Origin: Anaerolineales bacterium
GTDB lineage: Bacteria > Chloroflexota > Anaerolineae > Anaerolineales > Villigracilaceae
Reading direction: 5' to 3'
Length of the DNA: 64,000 bases
Assembly (NCBI GenBank): GCA_013140605.1
Contig: JABFSL010000001.1
Coordinates: 123,707-187,706, forward strand
This document shows positions 18,031 through 28,114 of the stretch, piece after piece. Below the pieces are notes generated by a model. That model was given only the letters and a program-made list of their open reading frames with translations, made no database searches and was not told the DNA's origin. The position numbers and the translations under genes are program-made. Each line of letters starts with the position of its first letter. The stretch's first letter is position 1.

Positions 18031-19010
18031 TTAAGTTTTGCAAGCGACTCAGCTTGTTGTTCAGGAGTGAGCGGCACGAAACCTGCAGCTTCGAGGTATT
18101 GCTGGCCGTCGGTCAAAATCCATTCGATGAAAGCGAGGGTCAAACCTTCGGGCTTGCCCAACGTAGCAAGGTTCTCGAAACGAGCGGGGGGTGATGGATA
18201 TGTGCCATTTGCAACAGCGCCGAACGCATCCTCCTTGACCTTGTAAATTTCAACAGCATCAGCCTTGCCATTCTCATCAATATCAATGGGCGGAATGACG
18301 ATGCCCGGGACAATATTACCATTGCCAAGGTCAAAAATGCTGTTCAAATTGCCATAGCCAATGCCCAGAGGATCCTTGATGATCGTATCCACCATGGCAG
18401 GTTCGCCGTTCACGCCAACGCCTTTGAGGTCTTCCTGCGCCTCTCCGCCTGTATATTTTGCCCATTGGTCGGCGGCTCCTGAGGCGTCGGAACGGGTGAA
18501 GACATGGATCTCGTCTGTGATGGCTGGGTCGCCGATCACTTCGCCCCATGTCTTAATTTCTTCGGTAATATAAATTTTATTGAAAATTTCCTGGGAGATT
18601 CCCTTCTCGAGAATTTGTGCCGCAACAGGATTTTCAGAACTGATGATCGGGAAGACCGCATCCTTGGTGACGGATACCCAGAAGATTCCTTGGGCAGTCT
18701 CCTCATCCTTGATCGAGCGGGAGATCATGCCAATATCCACTGCCTTGGCGATGGTATCGGTCATGCCTTTGCCCGCGCCGCCGCCTTGAACATCGAATTG
18801 AACATCGGGATGAATTTTGGTAAATTCCTCAGCCCAAACGGTCATCATGGGATAAAGCGCGAATGCGCCGGATACCGAGATGGTTCCACTAAGTGCCCCT
18901 TCGGCGGAAGGGGCTTCCGTAGCGGCGGGACCCGTTGAACCACAGGCCGCCAAAAGCATGGATGCGGCTGCAAGTACGGATAACAGTGTTAGGGTTTGTC
19001 TTCTCATCAT
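18027..19010 (-). CDS. pstS: Phosphate-binding periplasmic lipoprotein
   Basis: Lipobox MLLAACGS; ISVSGAFALYPMMTVWAEEF; first gene of pstSCAB. Confidence 0.9.
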   Translation of the reverse strand: MMRRQTLTLLSVLAAASMLLAACGSTGPAATEAPSAEGALSGTISVSGAFALYPMMTVWAEEFTKIHPDVQFDVQGGGAGKGMTDTIAKAVDIGMISRSIKDEETAQGIFWVSVTKDAVFPIISSENPVAAQILEKGISQEIFNKIYITEEIKTWGEVIGDPAITDEIHVFTRSDASGAADQWAKYTGGEAQEDLKGVGVNGEPAMVDTIIKDPLGIGYGNLNSIFDLGNGNIVPGIVIPPIDIDENGKADAVEIYKVKEDAFGAVANGTYPSPPARFENLATLGKPEGLTLAFIEWILTDGQQYLEAAGFVPLTPEQQAESLAKLK

Positions 19011-19084
19011 TTATCTCCTATTTGTTTGAGTATATTATAAAGTCTATAGTACTAGTATGCTTTTAGGGTAAATAAAAAATGTAC

Positions 19085-19151
19085 AAGACCTGACAGGTTT
19101 ACAAAATAACCTTATTGACAGGAAACCACCTGGCAAAACCTGTCAGGTCTC
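19085..19151. repeat. 15-bp-arm inverted repeat (agacctgacaggttt...aaacctgtcaggtct)
   Basis: Perfect arms flanking ~36 bp between Rrf2 gene end and pstS promoter. Confidence 0.8.
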
Positions 19152-19154
19152 ACC

Positions 19155-19616
19155 CTATTTCTTCGAAGCGAGTTTTTTGCGGACCGCGTTCTGTCGTTTG
19201 GTCACATCAGCAAGGCTGGTGTTATCCAAAATATCGGCAATGGCATTTCGCACATCACCCATCACAAGGCGCAGACCGCAAGTCGCTTCATCGGGACAGC
19301 CGCATGGCTCATAAGACATGTGACTGACACACTTGACAGGAGCTACGGGACCATCCAAGACGCGGAAGATTTGTCCGAGGGTGATCTCTTTGGCAGACCT
19401 GGCCAGGTAATACCCGCCGCCGACGCCCATTTTACTGTGAAGCAGTCCCGCGTTTTTGAGCGTTAGAAGAATCTGCTCAAGGAATTTGGGTGAGATCTGC
19501 TCGCGTAGAGAGATCGCTTTGATCTGCATCATTTGTGGGGTGGCGCTTTTGTCTGCGGGTTCCGCCAATGCGATCATTGCCCGAAGTCCGTATTCGCCGC
19601 GTTTGGATAATCTCAT
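19155..19616 (-). CDS. Rrf2-family transcriptional regulator with cysteine cluster
   Basis: MRLSKRGEYGLRAMIALAE...ISPKFLEQILLTLKNAGLLHSKMGVGGGYYLA; CVSHMSYEPCGCPDEATCG. Confidence 0.92.
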   Translation of the reverse strand: MRLSKRGEYGLRAMIALAEPADKSATPQMMQIKAISLREQISPKFLEQILLTLKNAGLLHSKMGVGGGYYLARSAKEITLGQIFRVLDGPVAPVKCVSHMSYEPCGCPDEATCGLRLVMGDVRNAIADILDNTSLADVTKRQNAVRKKLASKK

Positions 19617-19728
19617 ATACTTGTTTTATATCCTAGTATTCCAATAGACTTTATTGATTACAATAATAATTCAGCGGCTGAACTATGTCAAGGACATTAA
19701 TACCTCATTGATTTCTGTACCTGTAGCA

Positions 19729-19917
19729 TTATGGACCATATGGCTATAGCAAAGTCGCTTGACAAAATGAAATATGTCGCCCTGAGCGAAGCGACACTTG
19801 CGCCGCGCGCCAGTGCGGTGAGGGTCTCTACAACGGCTAAGAGACTCTTCGGTCGCGACGAACACGCTCCCTCAGAGCGACATAAACCGGACTTTGCTAC
19901 AGCCATGTTATGGACCA
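19729..19917. mobile_element. MITE-like element with TIRs and 10-bp flanking direct repeats
   Basis: atggctatagcaaagtc / gactttgctacagccat; direct repeats ttatggacca at 19729-19738 and 19908-19917. Confidence 0.75.
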
Positions 19918-20038
19918 AATACCCACTGGCTTTGAATCGGATAATATAATAAAATAATGTCAGGTAAGAAAAACACAGTTCATAATCTCCAGATAGAAAT
20001 ATTATGATGAAAAAACCATTGAATTGCATCTGTACACG

Positions 20039-20203
20039 GCGGGGTCACTAAACACCGCATCTTCCCCAAAGATAAACGGCTGACTGCCGTAAACGGTGAA
20101 TTGGACCCCGCAGATTCAAAGTCGCTGCCAGCGGCTTATTTGCATTCACCGTTTGCGACACCGAGGAAATTTCCCCGGTCGCAGACAGCCGTTTTATTTA
20201 TTT
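20039..20203 (+). promoter_or_regulatory. Structured 5' leader of cysK (candidate cis-regulatory RNA)
   Basis: Helix 20074-20087/20181-20194, helix 20091-20101/20144-20154, hairpin 20160-20179, U-rich tract after, alternative helix 20039-20046/20104-20111. Confidence 0.5.
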
Positions 20204-20241
20204 AATCGGGCAATCGTCCCACTATTTTAAAGGAGCATAAA

Positions 20242-21192
20242 ATGAAAATTGCAAATGATGTCACAGAGTTGATCGGCAATACCCCACTGGTCCGTTTGAA
20301 CCGCGTCACCGAAGGAGCAAAAGCAGTGGTTGTTGCCAAGCTTGAATTTTTCAACCCAGCTCACAGCGTGAAGGACAGAATCGGCTTTTCAATGATCGAT
20401 GCCGCAGAAAAGACCGGCTTGATCAACAAGGATACGGTTCTCGTTGAACCGACAAGCGGCAATACCGGCATCGCATTGGCCATGGTCGCCGCGGCGCGTG
20501 GATACAAACTTATCCTGACCATGCCTGAGACGATGAGCAAGGAACGCCGCATCCTGCTGCGCGCGTATGGCGCTGAACTGGTGCTGACTCCCGGCCCTGA
20601 TGGCATGGGCGGCGCGATCCGCAAGGCGGAGGAAATTGTTGCCTCAGACCCGAAGAAATATTTCCTGCCGCAACAGTTCAAGAATCCAGCCAACCCTGAA
20701 ATTCATCGCAAGACAACCGCCGAGGAGATCTGGCGCGATACCGATGGAAAAATCGATTTTCTGATATCAGGCATTGGCACTGGCGGAACCATCACCGGCG
20801 TGGGCGAAGTGATCAAATCACGCAAACCATCATTCAAGGCAATTGCAGTTGAGCCGGATGCCTCGCCTGTTCTCTCCGGCGGTGTGAAAGGTCCGCATCC
20901 CATTCAAGGCATCGGCGCCGGGTTTGTACCGGATATTCTCAATACAAAGATCTACGATGAAGTGATCCGCGTTAAAAGTGAAGATGCGTTTCAGATGGCC
21001 CGTCGCATGGCACGTGAGGAAGGCTTGCTGGTTGGAATCTCATCCGGCGCGGCAACCTGGGCAGCTTTGCAGGTGGCGAATCGTCTGGAGAATGAAGGCA
21101 AACTGATCGTGTTGATCATCCCCTCATTCGGTGAGCGCTATCTCTCCACCGCGCTCTATGCGGACCTGGCGGATGCTCAGCCAGGCCTTTAG
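20242..21192 (+). CDS. cysK: Cysteine synthase A
   Basis: [47 protein letters not shown]. Confidence 0.96.
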   Translation: MKIANDVTELIGNTPLVRLNRVTEGAKAVVVAKLEFFNPAHSVKDRIGFSMIDAAEKTGLINKDTVLVEPTSGNTGIALAMVAAARGYKLILTMPETMSKERRILLRAYGAELVLTPGPDGMGGAIRKAEEIVASDPKKYFLPQQFKNPANPEIHRKTTAEEIWRDTDGKIDFLISGIGTGGTITGVGEVIKSRKPSFKAIAVEPDASPVLSGGVKGPHPIQGIGAGFVPDILNTKIYDEVIRVKSEDAFQMARRMAREEGLLVGISSGAATWAALQVANRLENEGKLIVLIIPSFGERYLSTALYADLADAQPGL

Positions 21193-21243
21193 TTTTAGTT
21201 GCGCTGCTGGTACTTTCCCAACAAAACCGGGAAACCAGGTTAA

Positions 21244-21277
21244 ATTTTCGGCTCTCCGTTGCTGGAGAGCCGAAAAT
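21244..21277. terminator. Strong hairpin between cysK and cysE
   Basis: attttcggctctcc / ggagagccgaaaat. Confidence 0.7.
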
Positions 21278-21338
21278 AGCGGGAAATCCATTTCTGGCTG
21301 TGACTAATAAAATTCAATTTCGAAACTGAGAGAATAAA

Positions 21339-22034
21339 ATGTTAAGAACAATTCGCAATGACGTTCAATCCGTTCTGGAGCGGGACCCTGCCGCCCGTAA
21401 TGTGTTGGAAGTTTTACTATGCTACTCAGGTTTACACGCCATTTGGGCGCACCGCTTATCGCATAAACTCTGGGTGGGCGGTTTCAAACTAATTGCACGC
21501 TGGGTCTCCCAAACAACACGTGGACTTACCGGGATCGAAATCCATCCCGGCGCGACCCTCGGGCAAAATTTTTTCATCGATCACGGCATGGGAGTTGTGA
21601 TCGGCGAAACCGCGGAAGTTGGAAACAATGTAACGATATATCACGGCGTTACCTTGGGCGGAACCAGCTCAAAAAAAATAAAACGTCACCCGACTCTGGA
21701 AGATAATGTGGTGGTTGGGGCCGGGGCAAAAGTGTTGGGCGCAATTACAATTGGCAAAGGAAGCCGTATTGGCGCGAACGCTGTCGTTGTGAAATCATCC
21801 CCGCCGAATTCTGTGATCATTGGTGTCCCCGGTCAGGTTCTGATACGCAGTCATGAACACACCCCAATTGACCTTGACCACAACCTAATGCCCGACGCGA
21901 TCGGCGACACCGTGGCTGCATTAGTCTCACACGTGGAGGAATTGGAAAAAAGGTTGAATGGTCACTTTTCCAATTCGCCAGCCCTGCACATGTCCGATCA
22001 TGGAGTATGGCATGGCGAAGACTTTGCAATTTGA
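21339..22034 (+). CDS. cysE: Serine O-acetyltransferase
   Basis: [44 protein letters not shown] hexapeptide repeats. Confidence 0.95.
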   Translation: MLRTIRNDVQSVLERDPAARNVLEVLLCYSGLHAIWAHRLSHKLWVGGFKLIARWVSQTTRGLTGIEIHPGATLGQNFFIDHGMGVVIGETAEVGNNVTIYHGVTLGGTSSKKIKRHPTLEDNVVVGAGAKVLGAITIGKGSRIGANAVVVKSSPPNSVIIGVPGQVLIRSHEHTPIDLDHNLMPDAIGDTVAALVSHVEELEKRLNGHFSNSPALHMSDHGVWHGEDFAI

Positions 22035-22258
22035 TCGCGCCTAAATGAACATTTGAGAAGTCTGAAAACATATCAGGGGCGAGAGCATACAGGAGCAGGG
22101 AGGTAAGATCAAGCCTCAAAATTCAGCCACTGAATATTGACGTGGTGAAAAAACTCACTATAATTCCTTTTAATCAGGCATATATAAGCTGAAACAATTT
22201 TTTGCCTGCAATGAAGTTTTTGCGATATTAGTAACTACCAATAAAAGGAGTTAAAAAA

Positions 22259-23323
22259 ATGAAAAATAAAAAGCTTGCGATTGTCGCTGTGGGCGGCAAC
22301 TCCCTGGTCAAGGATGAAAAGCGAAAATCATCCCGCCACCAATACATAGTCGTCAAAGAGACCGCACATCACATCGCCGACATGATCGAAGCGGGCTGGG
22401 ATATGGCCATTGGCCACGGAAACGGCCCCCAGTTGGGATTCGCCTTGCGCCGCTCCGAAGTTGCCTTTCGAGCTGACGGAGTCCCTGCCGTTCCGATGGA
22501 CATTTGCATCGCTTTAAATCAAGCCGAAGTTGGGTATGCCCTTCAGCAAAATTTACAAAATGAGCTGTTCGCGCGCGGGATCAATAAACAGGTGGCCACC
22601 ATCCTCGCGCAAATGCTGGTGGATGAGGATGACCACGCCTACCGCCTGCCCCCCACCAAACCAGTCGGCAGTTTTATGAAGGAAGACGAAGCCAAACACC
22701 TTGCTGGACAATGGGGCTGGAATGTGACCGAAGATGCGGGCCGGGGTTGGAGGCGTGTAGTTCCCTCTCCATTCCCCAAGAAAATCCTGGAGATCGAAAC
22801 CATCCGCACTCTGATCAATGCCGGCGTTGTGACAATTACAGCAGGCGGCGGCGGCATCCCCGTGATCGATGAAGGAGACGGCCAGCACAGGGGAATTCCC
22901 GGCGCAGTTGACAAGGATTATGCCGCCAGCCTTCTTGCACAGGAATTGAAAGCCGATCTGTTTGTTGTATCCACCGCTGTTGAAAAGGTTGCGATAAATT
23001 TTGGCCGTCAAAACCAAAGATGGTTCGACAAAATGACGCTTTCGCAGGCGAAAAAATATCTGGCGGAAGGAGTTCATTTTGCGCGAGGCTCGATGGCTCC
23101 GAAGGTTCACGCCATTGTCTGGTATCTCGAAAACGGCGGAAAGGAAGCCGTCATCACCAACCCTGAAAATATCGGGAATGCGCTAAATCGCAAAACAGGC
23201 ACATGGTTTGTGCATGATGGCGCTCAAAAATTTGTTGTGACCGCAAAGATTGGGGCGGCCAGGCCAAAGACAAAAACCACCATCACTAAAAAGGAAGCGG
23301 TTCCTGCCAAGGCAGAAAAATGA
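22259..23323 (+). CDS. arcC: Carbamate kinase
   Basis: VAVGGNSLV, IGHGNGPQLGF, TITAGGGGIPVI, VDKDYAASLLA, GSMAPKV. Confidence 0.92.
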   Translation: MKNKKLAIVAVGGNSLVKDEKRKSSRHQYIVVKETAHHIADMIEAGWDMAIGHGNGPQLGFALRRSEVAFRADGVPAVPMDICIALNQAEVGYALQQNLQNELFARGINKQVATILAQMLVDEDDHAYRLPPTKPVGSFMKEDEAKHLAGQWGWNVTEDAGRGWRRVVPSPFPKKILEIETIRTLINAGVVTITAGGGGIPVIDEGDGQHRGIPGAVDKDYAASLLAQELKADLFVVSTAVEKVAINFGRQNQRWFDKMTLSQAKKYLAEGVHFARGSMAPKVHAIVWYLENGGKEAVITNPENIGNALNRKTGTWFVHDGAQKFVVTAKIGAARPKTKTTITKKEAVPAKAEK

Positions 23324-24366
23324 GCTTGAAGCAAAGAGTTCGTGATGCCTGGAATGTTTTGATTCACGGCGCCAAAGTTGCGCGCAAACGAAAATCCATT
23401 CCACCTGTCAGCGCGGAAGATATTGCCGACGTGAAAGTCTTTTTCCCGATGGATAAATTTTTTATCCTCGGGCATTCACGCTCGGGCAACACATTATTAA
23501 TGCGCCTTGTGCGCCAGCATCCCGAAGTCCATGCCAATTATCAAGGCACATTTTTCGCGCGCCCGCCCGGCCTTGCATCTCTGGTAAACAGACCCGAAAT
23601 TGAAGAATGGTTTACGCGCGGAACAAACCGCTGGAATCGCGGACGCGACCTTTCCCCGCGTGTCCTGCGGGCCATCGCTGATTTCATCATGGAAAGCGAC
23701 GCGCATCACGCCGGCCCAACCAAACATATCGTCGGCGATAAAAGTCCCACCACAGTGACACATGGCAAGGCAGTGCGCGACATGTTCCAGGTTTATCCCG
23801 ATGCGCGCATGGTGTACATCGTGCGTGACGGGCGCGATGTGATGGTCTCTGACCGATTTAGAAATTTTGTCGAGGAAAAATTCCTGCGCAAAGGGGATGA
23901 CAAGATCATCGCGGCTCTGCGCGCGGACCCGAAGCTGTTCACTGGCGGCGGGAGTTCGATCTTCACTGAAAGCTGGTTGCGCAATAAAAACCAGGGCGCC
24001 CCAAGCTGGGCCGACAACCTGAAAGAGTCAGCCGCTGAAGGGAAGCGCCTTTACGGAGATCGTTATTTCCCAATTCGGTACGAAGATATTTTGGCAAATC
24101 CCTTTGAAGAGCTGAAAAAGCTATGGCTGTTCCTTGGCGTAAAAGATGTTGACCCCGCACTTGAGAAAAAATTACGCGATGAAGTTGCCGATAACCCGGA
24201 CGAGAAATGGCAGGCGCAGCGAAATGACTCACTCGCGCCAATTTTAGCAAAAGGCCATCCCGGTAACTGGAAAACCTTTTTCACCCAGCGTGATCGTGAA
24301 ATTTTCAAGGAGATCGCTGGAGAGCAGTTGGTGGAGTGGGGCTACGAAAAAGATTTGAATTGGTAA
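23320..24366 (+). CDS. Sulfotransferase-family protein
   Basis: FILGHSRSGNTLLMRLVRQHPEV (PAPS-binding), MVYIVRDGRDVMVSDRFRNF; 4-nt overlap with carbamate kinase. Confidence 0.88.
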   Translation: MSLKQRVRDAWNVLIHGAKVARKRKSIPPVSAEDIADVKVFFPMDKFFILGHSRSGNTLLMRLVRQHPEVHANYQGTFFARPPGLASLVNRPEIEEWFTRGTNRWNRGRDLSPRVLRAIADFIMESDAHHAGPTKHIVGDKSPTTVTHGKAVRDMFQVYPDARMVYIVRDGRDVMVSDRFRNFVEEKFLRKGDDKIIAALRADPKLFTGGGSSIFTESWLRNKNQGAPSWADNLKESAAEGKRLYGDRYFPIRYEDILANPFEELKKLWLFLGVKDVDPALEKKLRDEVADNPDEKWQAQRNDSLAPILAKGHPGNWKTFFTQRDREIFKEIAGEQLVEWGYEKDLNW

Positions 24367-24403
24367 AAAAAATCAGTCACTGTATAAGTGACTGATTTTT
24401 TTT
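24364..24403. terminator. Bidirectional rho-independent terminator
   Basis: aaaatcagtcact gtata agtgactgatttttttt. Confidence 0.9.
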
Positions 24404-24583
24404 CATTATCCCCCTATTACCTGGATCAATAATTTTTCGGCACTTGTCACGCCGTGATTAATACATCAAGGCTCTTGCAGATCACGATTCTGCAACAAAT
24501 CCATGCTTGACAAATTAGAACAAGTGTTCTATATTAGGGGTAGTTGATCCTTCCTGTCATTGGTTCCAAAAAGGAGATTTCCC

Positions 24584-25312
24584 ATGAACCGTTCTCTCAA
24601 CATTCAAATACTTCCATTTTTGAAAAGCACCGCCCATAAACGCGGCGCGATCTTTGGAAGTATTCTCATCACTGCCCTGCTTGCGTTCGAAGTATTCAAT
24701 TTCGGCACGACTTCATTCGCGTTGCGGGATGTTCTCGGCGATCTAAAATTCGCCGGAATGCAATGGTCGGCTGTTCTGGCCGTTGCATTCTGTGGCATCG
24801 ATTTTGCGGGAATTGCCCGCATCTTCACCCCCGAACAGGGCCGCGATGAACCTGCCGAAGTTTGGTACCTCTTTGGAGCCTGGCTTCTCGCGGCGGCATT
24901 CAATGCCATGTTGACCTGGTGGGGCGTTTCAGTGGCGATCCTCAACCACAATGTTGAAGGAGGCTCGCTGGTGGGGCAGACTGCCATGATCAAAATCGTC
25001 CCGATCTTCGTAGCTGCGATGGTTTGGCTGATCCGTGTGCTTATTATCGGTACATTCTCTGTGGCAGGCGAACGTCTCTTTACACTTGCGGATGTCCATG
25101 ACCGCTATGGTTCCTATCGAAACAACCCGGCTCAAGCCACTCAACCTGCTTATCGGCCAAATAATCAGCCGAACACTAATTATCCCCGTCCTGCGCCCAA
25201 GCCTGTCTCGAGTTATAACGTGAATCGTCCGACTGCCGAGCCCACGTATCACCCAATTGGCATGACTGCCATGGGGCGCAGTGAACAAAATTCTTCGTCT
25301 GTACGAAGATAA
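24584..25312 (+). CDS. Hypothetical multi-TM membrane protein
   Basis: Four predicted TM segments, Pro/Asn-rich C-terminus; SD aaggag. Confidence 0.75.
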   Translation: MNRSLNIQILPFLKSTAHKRGAIFGSILITALLAFEVFNFGTTSFALRDVLGDLKFAGMQWSAVLAVAFCGIDFAGIARIFTPEQGRDEPAEVWYLFGAWLLAAAFNAMLTWWGVSVAILNHNVEGGSLVGQTAMIKIVPIFVAAMVWLIRVLIIGTFSVAGERLFTLADVHDRYGSYRNNPAQATQPAYRPNNQPNTNYPRPAPKPVSSYNVNRPTAEPTYHPIGMTAMGRSEQNSSSVRR

Positions 25313-25386
25313 ATAATTTTCCAAATAAAAGAGATGTCCGAAAGGGCATCTCTTGCGTTAATGATTGTGTAGTCGGGAGACCAACC

Positions 25387-25412
25387 CCATCAGCAAGCTG
25401 ATGGACTCCAGA
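25387..25412. repeat. Palindrome family C, half element
   Basis: ccatcagcaagctgatggactccaga, identical over 26 nt to 5202-5227. Confidence 0.85.
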
Positions 25413-25414
25413 GG

Positions 25415-26293
25415 TTACTCAAATTCGTCGAGCGTACTTTCGCCGTGGATCATCACGTACAATCCGCGCGGATTGCCATCATTTTTATCAAAGATGAAAT
25501 CGGTGATGATATATTTTTTTTCAAACGCAGTCTCAAAAAGTTCGCGGGTGAAGAAACGCCAATCACGGGCAAGCGCAAAATCCTTTGATTTGAGATCAGG
25601 GAAATCAACAGGGATCTCGGCAAGCAGCAGGCGATCCTCAAAGGGCGGAACATGCTCGGGTGGTTGAAGCAGGCCGTTCGTTAAAGGCTGAAGCGAATAA
25701 AAGGGATGCAGACCCGAGCGCGTTATGTGAGTCAACTTAAGGGTGGGGCGTGAACGTTTGCCCAGTCTGCTTTCGACGCGGCGGGTGTTGATCCACCAAT
25801 CCACTTGAAAGCGGTCGGATGGAAGGCCGGCATTCAGGCCGTCGCGCATGTCGCCATATTCAGAGCGGCGATAAGTGGAGCAGACCGCGCCAAGTTTTGC
25901 GATATTGAGATAGGCGTTGCGGCTGAGCAGTGGATCATACGTCCACGTGATGCGATCGAAGCTTTGACGACGGACCATTTGCCACTGCGCTCGTTTGAGC
26001 GCAAAGCCAACGCCATCATCGCGATGATCTGGGTGAATGCCCATCATGTGCGAGCAATGTTTGGGAAGCGGGCCGTCTGGTGTGTTTTCAAAACCGGGGA
26101 AGCCAAAGACAAAGCCGATTATTTTTTCATCGATGAACGCGCCAAGTACAAGTCCGCCATTATGCACAGCGGTAATGAGCATGTGCAAAGGGACAACGTC
26201 GGTCTCGGAGCCGGGCCAAACATCACGTTGAAGCTGCTCCACGAGACGCATTTCTTCGGGCGTTTCGATCAGATGAATTTGGAAGTCGGTCAT
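25415..26293 (-). CDS. GNAT-like acetyltransferase
   Basis: MTDFQIHLIETPEEMRLVEQLQRDVWPGSETDVVPLHMLITAVHNGG...HMMGIHPDHRDDGVGFALKRAQ. Confidence 0.8.
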   Translation of the reverse strand: MTDFQIHLIETPEEMRLVEQLQRDVWPGSETDVVPLHMLITAVHNGGLVLGAFIDEKIIGFVFGFPGFENTPDGPLPKHCSHMMGIHPDHRDDGVGFALKRAQWQMVRRQSFDRITWTYDPLLSRNAYLNIAKLGAVCSTYRRSEYGDMRDGLNAGLPSDRFQVDWWINTRRVESRLGKRSRPTLKLTHITRSGLHPFYSLQPLTNGLLQPPEHVPPFEDRLLLAEIPVDFPDLKSKDFALARDWRFFTRELFETAFEKKYIITDFIFDKNDGNPRGLYVMIHGESTLDEFE

Positions 26294-26295
26294 TT

Positions 26296-27249
26296 TTAGC
26301 GGGGGCGCAGGGATGAAATTCTTTCCGTGACATTGTTCCATGCGCGTTGATACCACGGTTTGCGAAGCAGGTAATCGAGGCGGTAGGAAAAACGCGCAGG
26401 CATCAGGCCGAAAACACGCGGAAGGGAATCAATGGCACAGGTGCGGTTTACGGCAAAGTAATCGAGCCAGAATGATGAAATGGGAAAATTGGGGATCACG
26501 CCTTCGAGAAAAACCGTGATCGCACGCAACGTGATCGGAGACAACGGCACAAGATAGCGGCGGCTGTGTGTGGCATCCATGATGGTTTCGACAATCTGCT
26601 GCAATGTGAAAAATTCAGTCCCGCCAAGTTCATAAACCTTATTGAGCGTATCATCATTTTGAAGCGACCATAACACGCATGTCACCAGGTCTTCAACCCA
26701 AACCGGCTGAACAACGGTCCGCCCGCCGGATGTGATCGGGAATATGCCCGGCGAAGCGCGAATGATCCGCGCCAAATTATTTGTAAAATGATCCTCAGCG
26801 CCGTACACCAGCGAACTGCGCAGGATCGTATAAGGCACCTTCCCGTTGCGGATATGTTCCTCGGCAATTCCCTTTGCCTTGAAAGCGGGATATCCTGAAG
26901 CGCGCGCTGCGCCAATATGACTGAGATACACGATCCTGTCAACGCCCGCATCTGATGCGGCCTCAACGAGATTTTCAGTGCCTTGAATATCTGCCACTAA
27001 AAGATTTCCGCGGCTGCCTTGATTCTCCGCGCTGGCAAGGTGGATGATGGTATCCACATCACGCAGCGCCGCGCGCAAACCGCGCACATCCGCCAGGGAC
27101 ACCACCGCCACTTCCACAGGGACGCCTTTCGGCAATTTCGGCGTACGCGGCGAAGGGCGGATCAATGTCCGCAGTGGATATCCAATGGATGAAAGCTGCC
27201 GCACCACCGCACGTCCGATAAAACCTGTTGCACCTGTAATGAGAATCAT
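26296..27249 (-). CDS. NAD-dependent epimerase/NAD(P)H-binding (SDR) protein
   Basis: MILITGATGFIGRAVVRQL. Confidence 0.9.
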   Translation of the reverse strand: MILITGATGFIGRAVVRQLSSIGYPLRTLIRPSPRTPKLPKGVPVEVAVVSLADVRGLRAALRDVDTIIHLASAENQGSRGNLLVADIQGTENLVEAASDAGVDRIVYLSHIGAARASGYPAFKAKGIAEEHIRNGKVPYTILRSSLVYGAEDHFTNNLARIIRASPGIFPITSGGRTVVQPVWVEDLVTCVLWSLQNDDTLNKVYELGGTEFFTLQQIVETIMDATHSRRYLVPLSPITLRAITVFLEGVIPNFPISSFWLDYFAVNRTCAIDSLPRVFGLMPARFSYRLDYLLRKPWYQRAWNNVTERISSLRPR

Positions 27250-27288
27250 GAAAGAGATTATAGCAGAGGGGATGACAGTCAAAGAAAT

Positions 27289-27314
27289 AAAAAATCCCGC
27301 AAAAGCGGGATTTA
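27289..27314. terminator. Terminator adjacent to tRNA-Val
   Basis: aaaaatcccgcaaaagcgggattt. Confidence 0.8.
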
Positions 27315-27315
27315 G

Positions 27316-27389
27316 TGGGCGCTGAGGGACTCGAACCCCCGACCCCCTCGGTGTAAACGAGGTGCTCTAACCAACTGAGCTAAGCGCCC
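27316..27389 (-). tRNA. tRNA-Val(UAC)
   Basis: GGGCGCTTAGCTCAGTTGGTTAGAGCACCTCGTTTACACCGAGGGGGTCGGGGGTTCGAGTCCCTCAGCGCCCA; anticodon TAC. Confidence 0.97.
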
Positions 27390-27566
27390 GGGTGACCAGC
27401 ATTATAGCATGTGAATCTGAAAAATGAAAAATGTTTTTCGCCTGCGTTATAATCGCATTACTTACATAGTATCGCATAATTTAGTAAACTGGAAAAATGT
27501 TTTCCGCCCGCAATTCCATCAAAACGTTTACTTATTATGAGACAAGCGATAGACAGGAGAGAACCC

Positions 27567-27986
27567 ATGACTGAATCAAAACCATTGAACTGGTCCCCTA
27601 CTTCCGATGTTGGCTATTCCGTGATCCGCCGCGGTGACGGCGGCATGACATTGACATTCACCGATCTGTCAGATGCCACGCTTACCCACTGGCATGATTT
27701 TGCGCTGGCGCATTTACTCGAAGCGGATCGCCGCACGCGCAATCTGTATGATCTGCGCGCCGTAAAACAAATCCCTGAAAAAGCCATCCGCATGGCAGTG
27801 GATGCGAACAGTGACCCGTCCGCGCGCAATATCCGCGTGGCGGTTGTGGTGGCGGACCAATCCGTTGCGGATGCGGTCCGCAGTGTGGCCGCTGGTTCTT
27901 TGCCGGAAACAGCTTCGGCCATGAAGATTTTCACCGACATTAACGAAGCCGAAGCCTGGCTGGCGCGTCCGCTGGATCAGATTTAA
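27567..27986 (+). CDS. Small protein, STAS/SpoIIAA-like fold likely
   Basis: MTESKPLNWSPTSDVGYSVIRRGDGGMTLTFTDL; SD caggaga. Confidence 0.6.
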   Translation: MTESKPLNWSPTSDVGYSVIRRGDGGMTLTFTDLSDATLTHWHDFALAHLLEADRRTRNLYDLRAVKQIPEKAIRMAVDANSDPSARNIRVAVVVADQSVADAVRSVAAGSLPETASAMKIFTDINEAEAWLARPLDQI

Positions 27987-27990
27987 CTTC

Positions 27991-28075
27991 GTCATTGCGA
28001 GGGCGTTCTTTGCCCGAAGCAATCTCCTACATTATGATGAAGATTGCTTCGTCGGGGAGAGTGCCCTCCTCGCAA
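27991..28075. mobile_element. MITE-like palindrome, family A
   Basis: gtcattgcgagggcg...gaagcaatct / agattgcttc...ccctcctcgcaac. Confidence 0.75.
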
Positions 28076-28103
28076 CACTTGCACCGCACGCAAGTGCAGG
28101 TGT
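28075..28103. repeat. Family B palindrome
   Basis: acacttgcaccgcacgcaagtgcaggtgt, 29 nt identical to the reverse complement of 60271-60299. Confidence 0.9.
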
Positions 28104-28114
28104 GACGTAATATC

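Noticed and set aside
20039-20203. T-box or SAM-I riboswitch upstream of cysK
   Set aside because: Neither the T-box antiterminator motif nor the SAM-I core consensus is present
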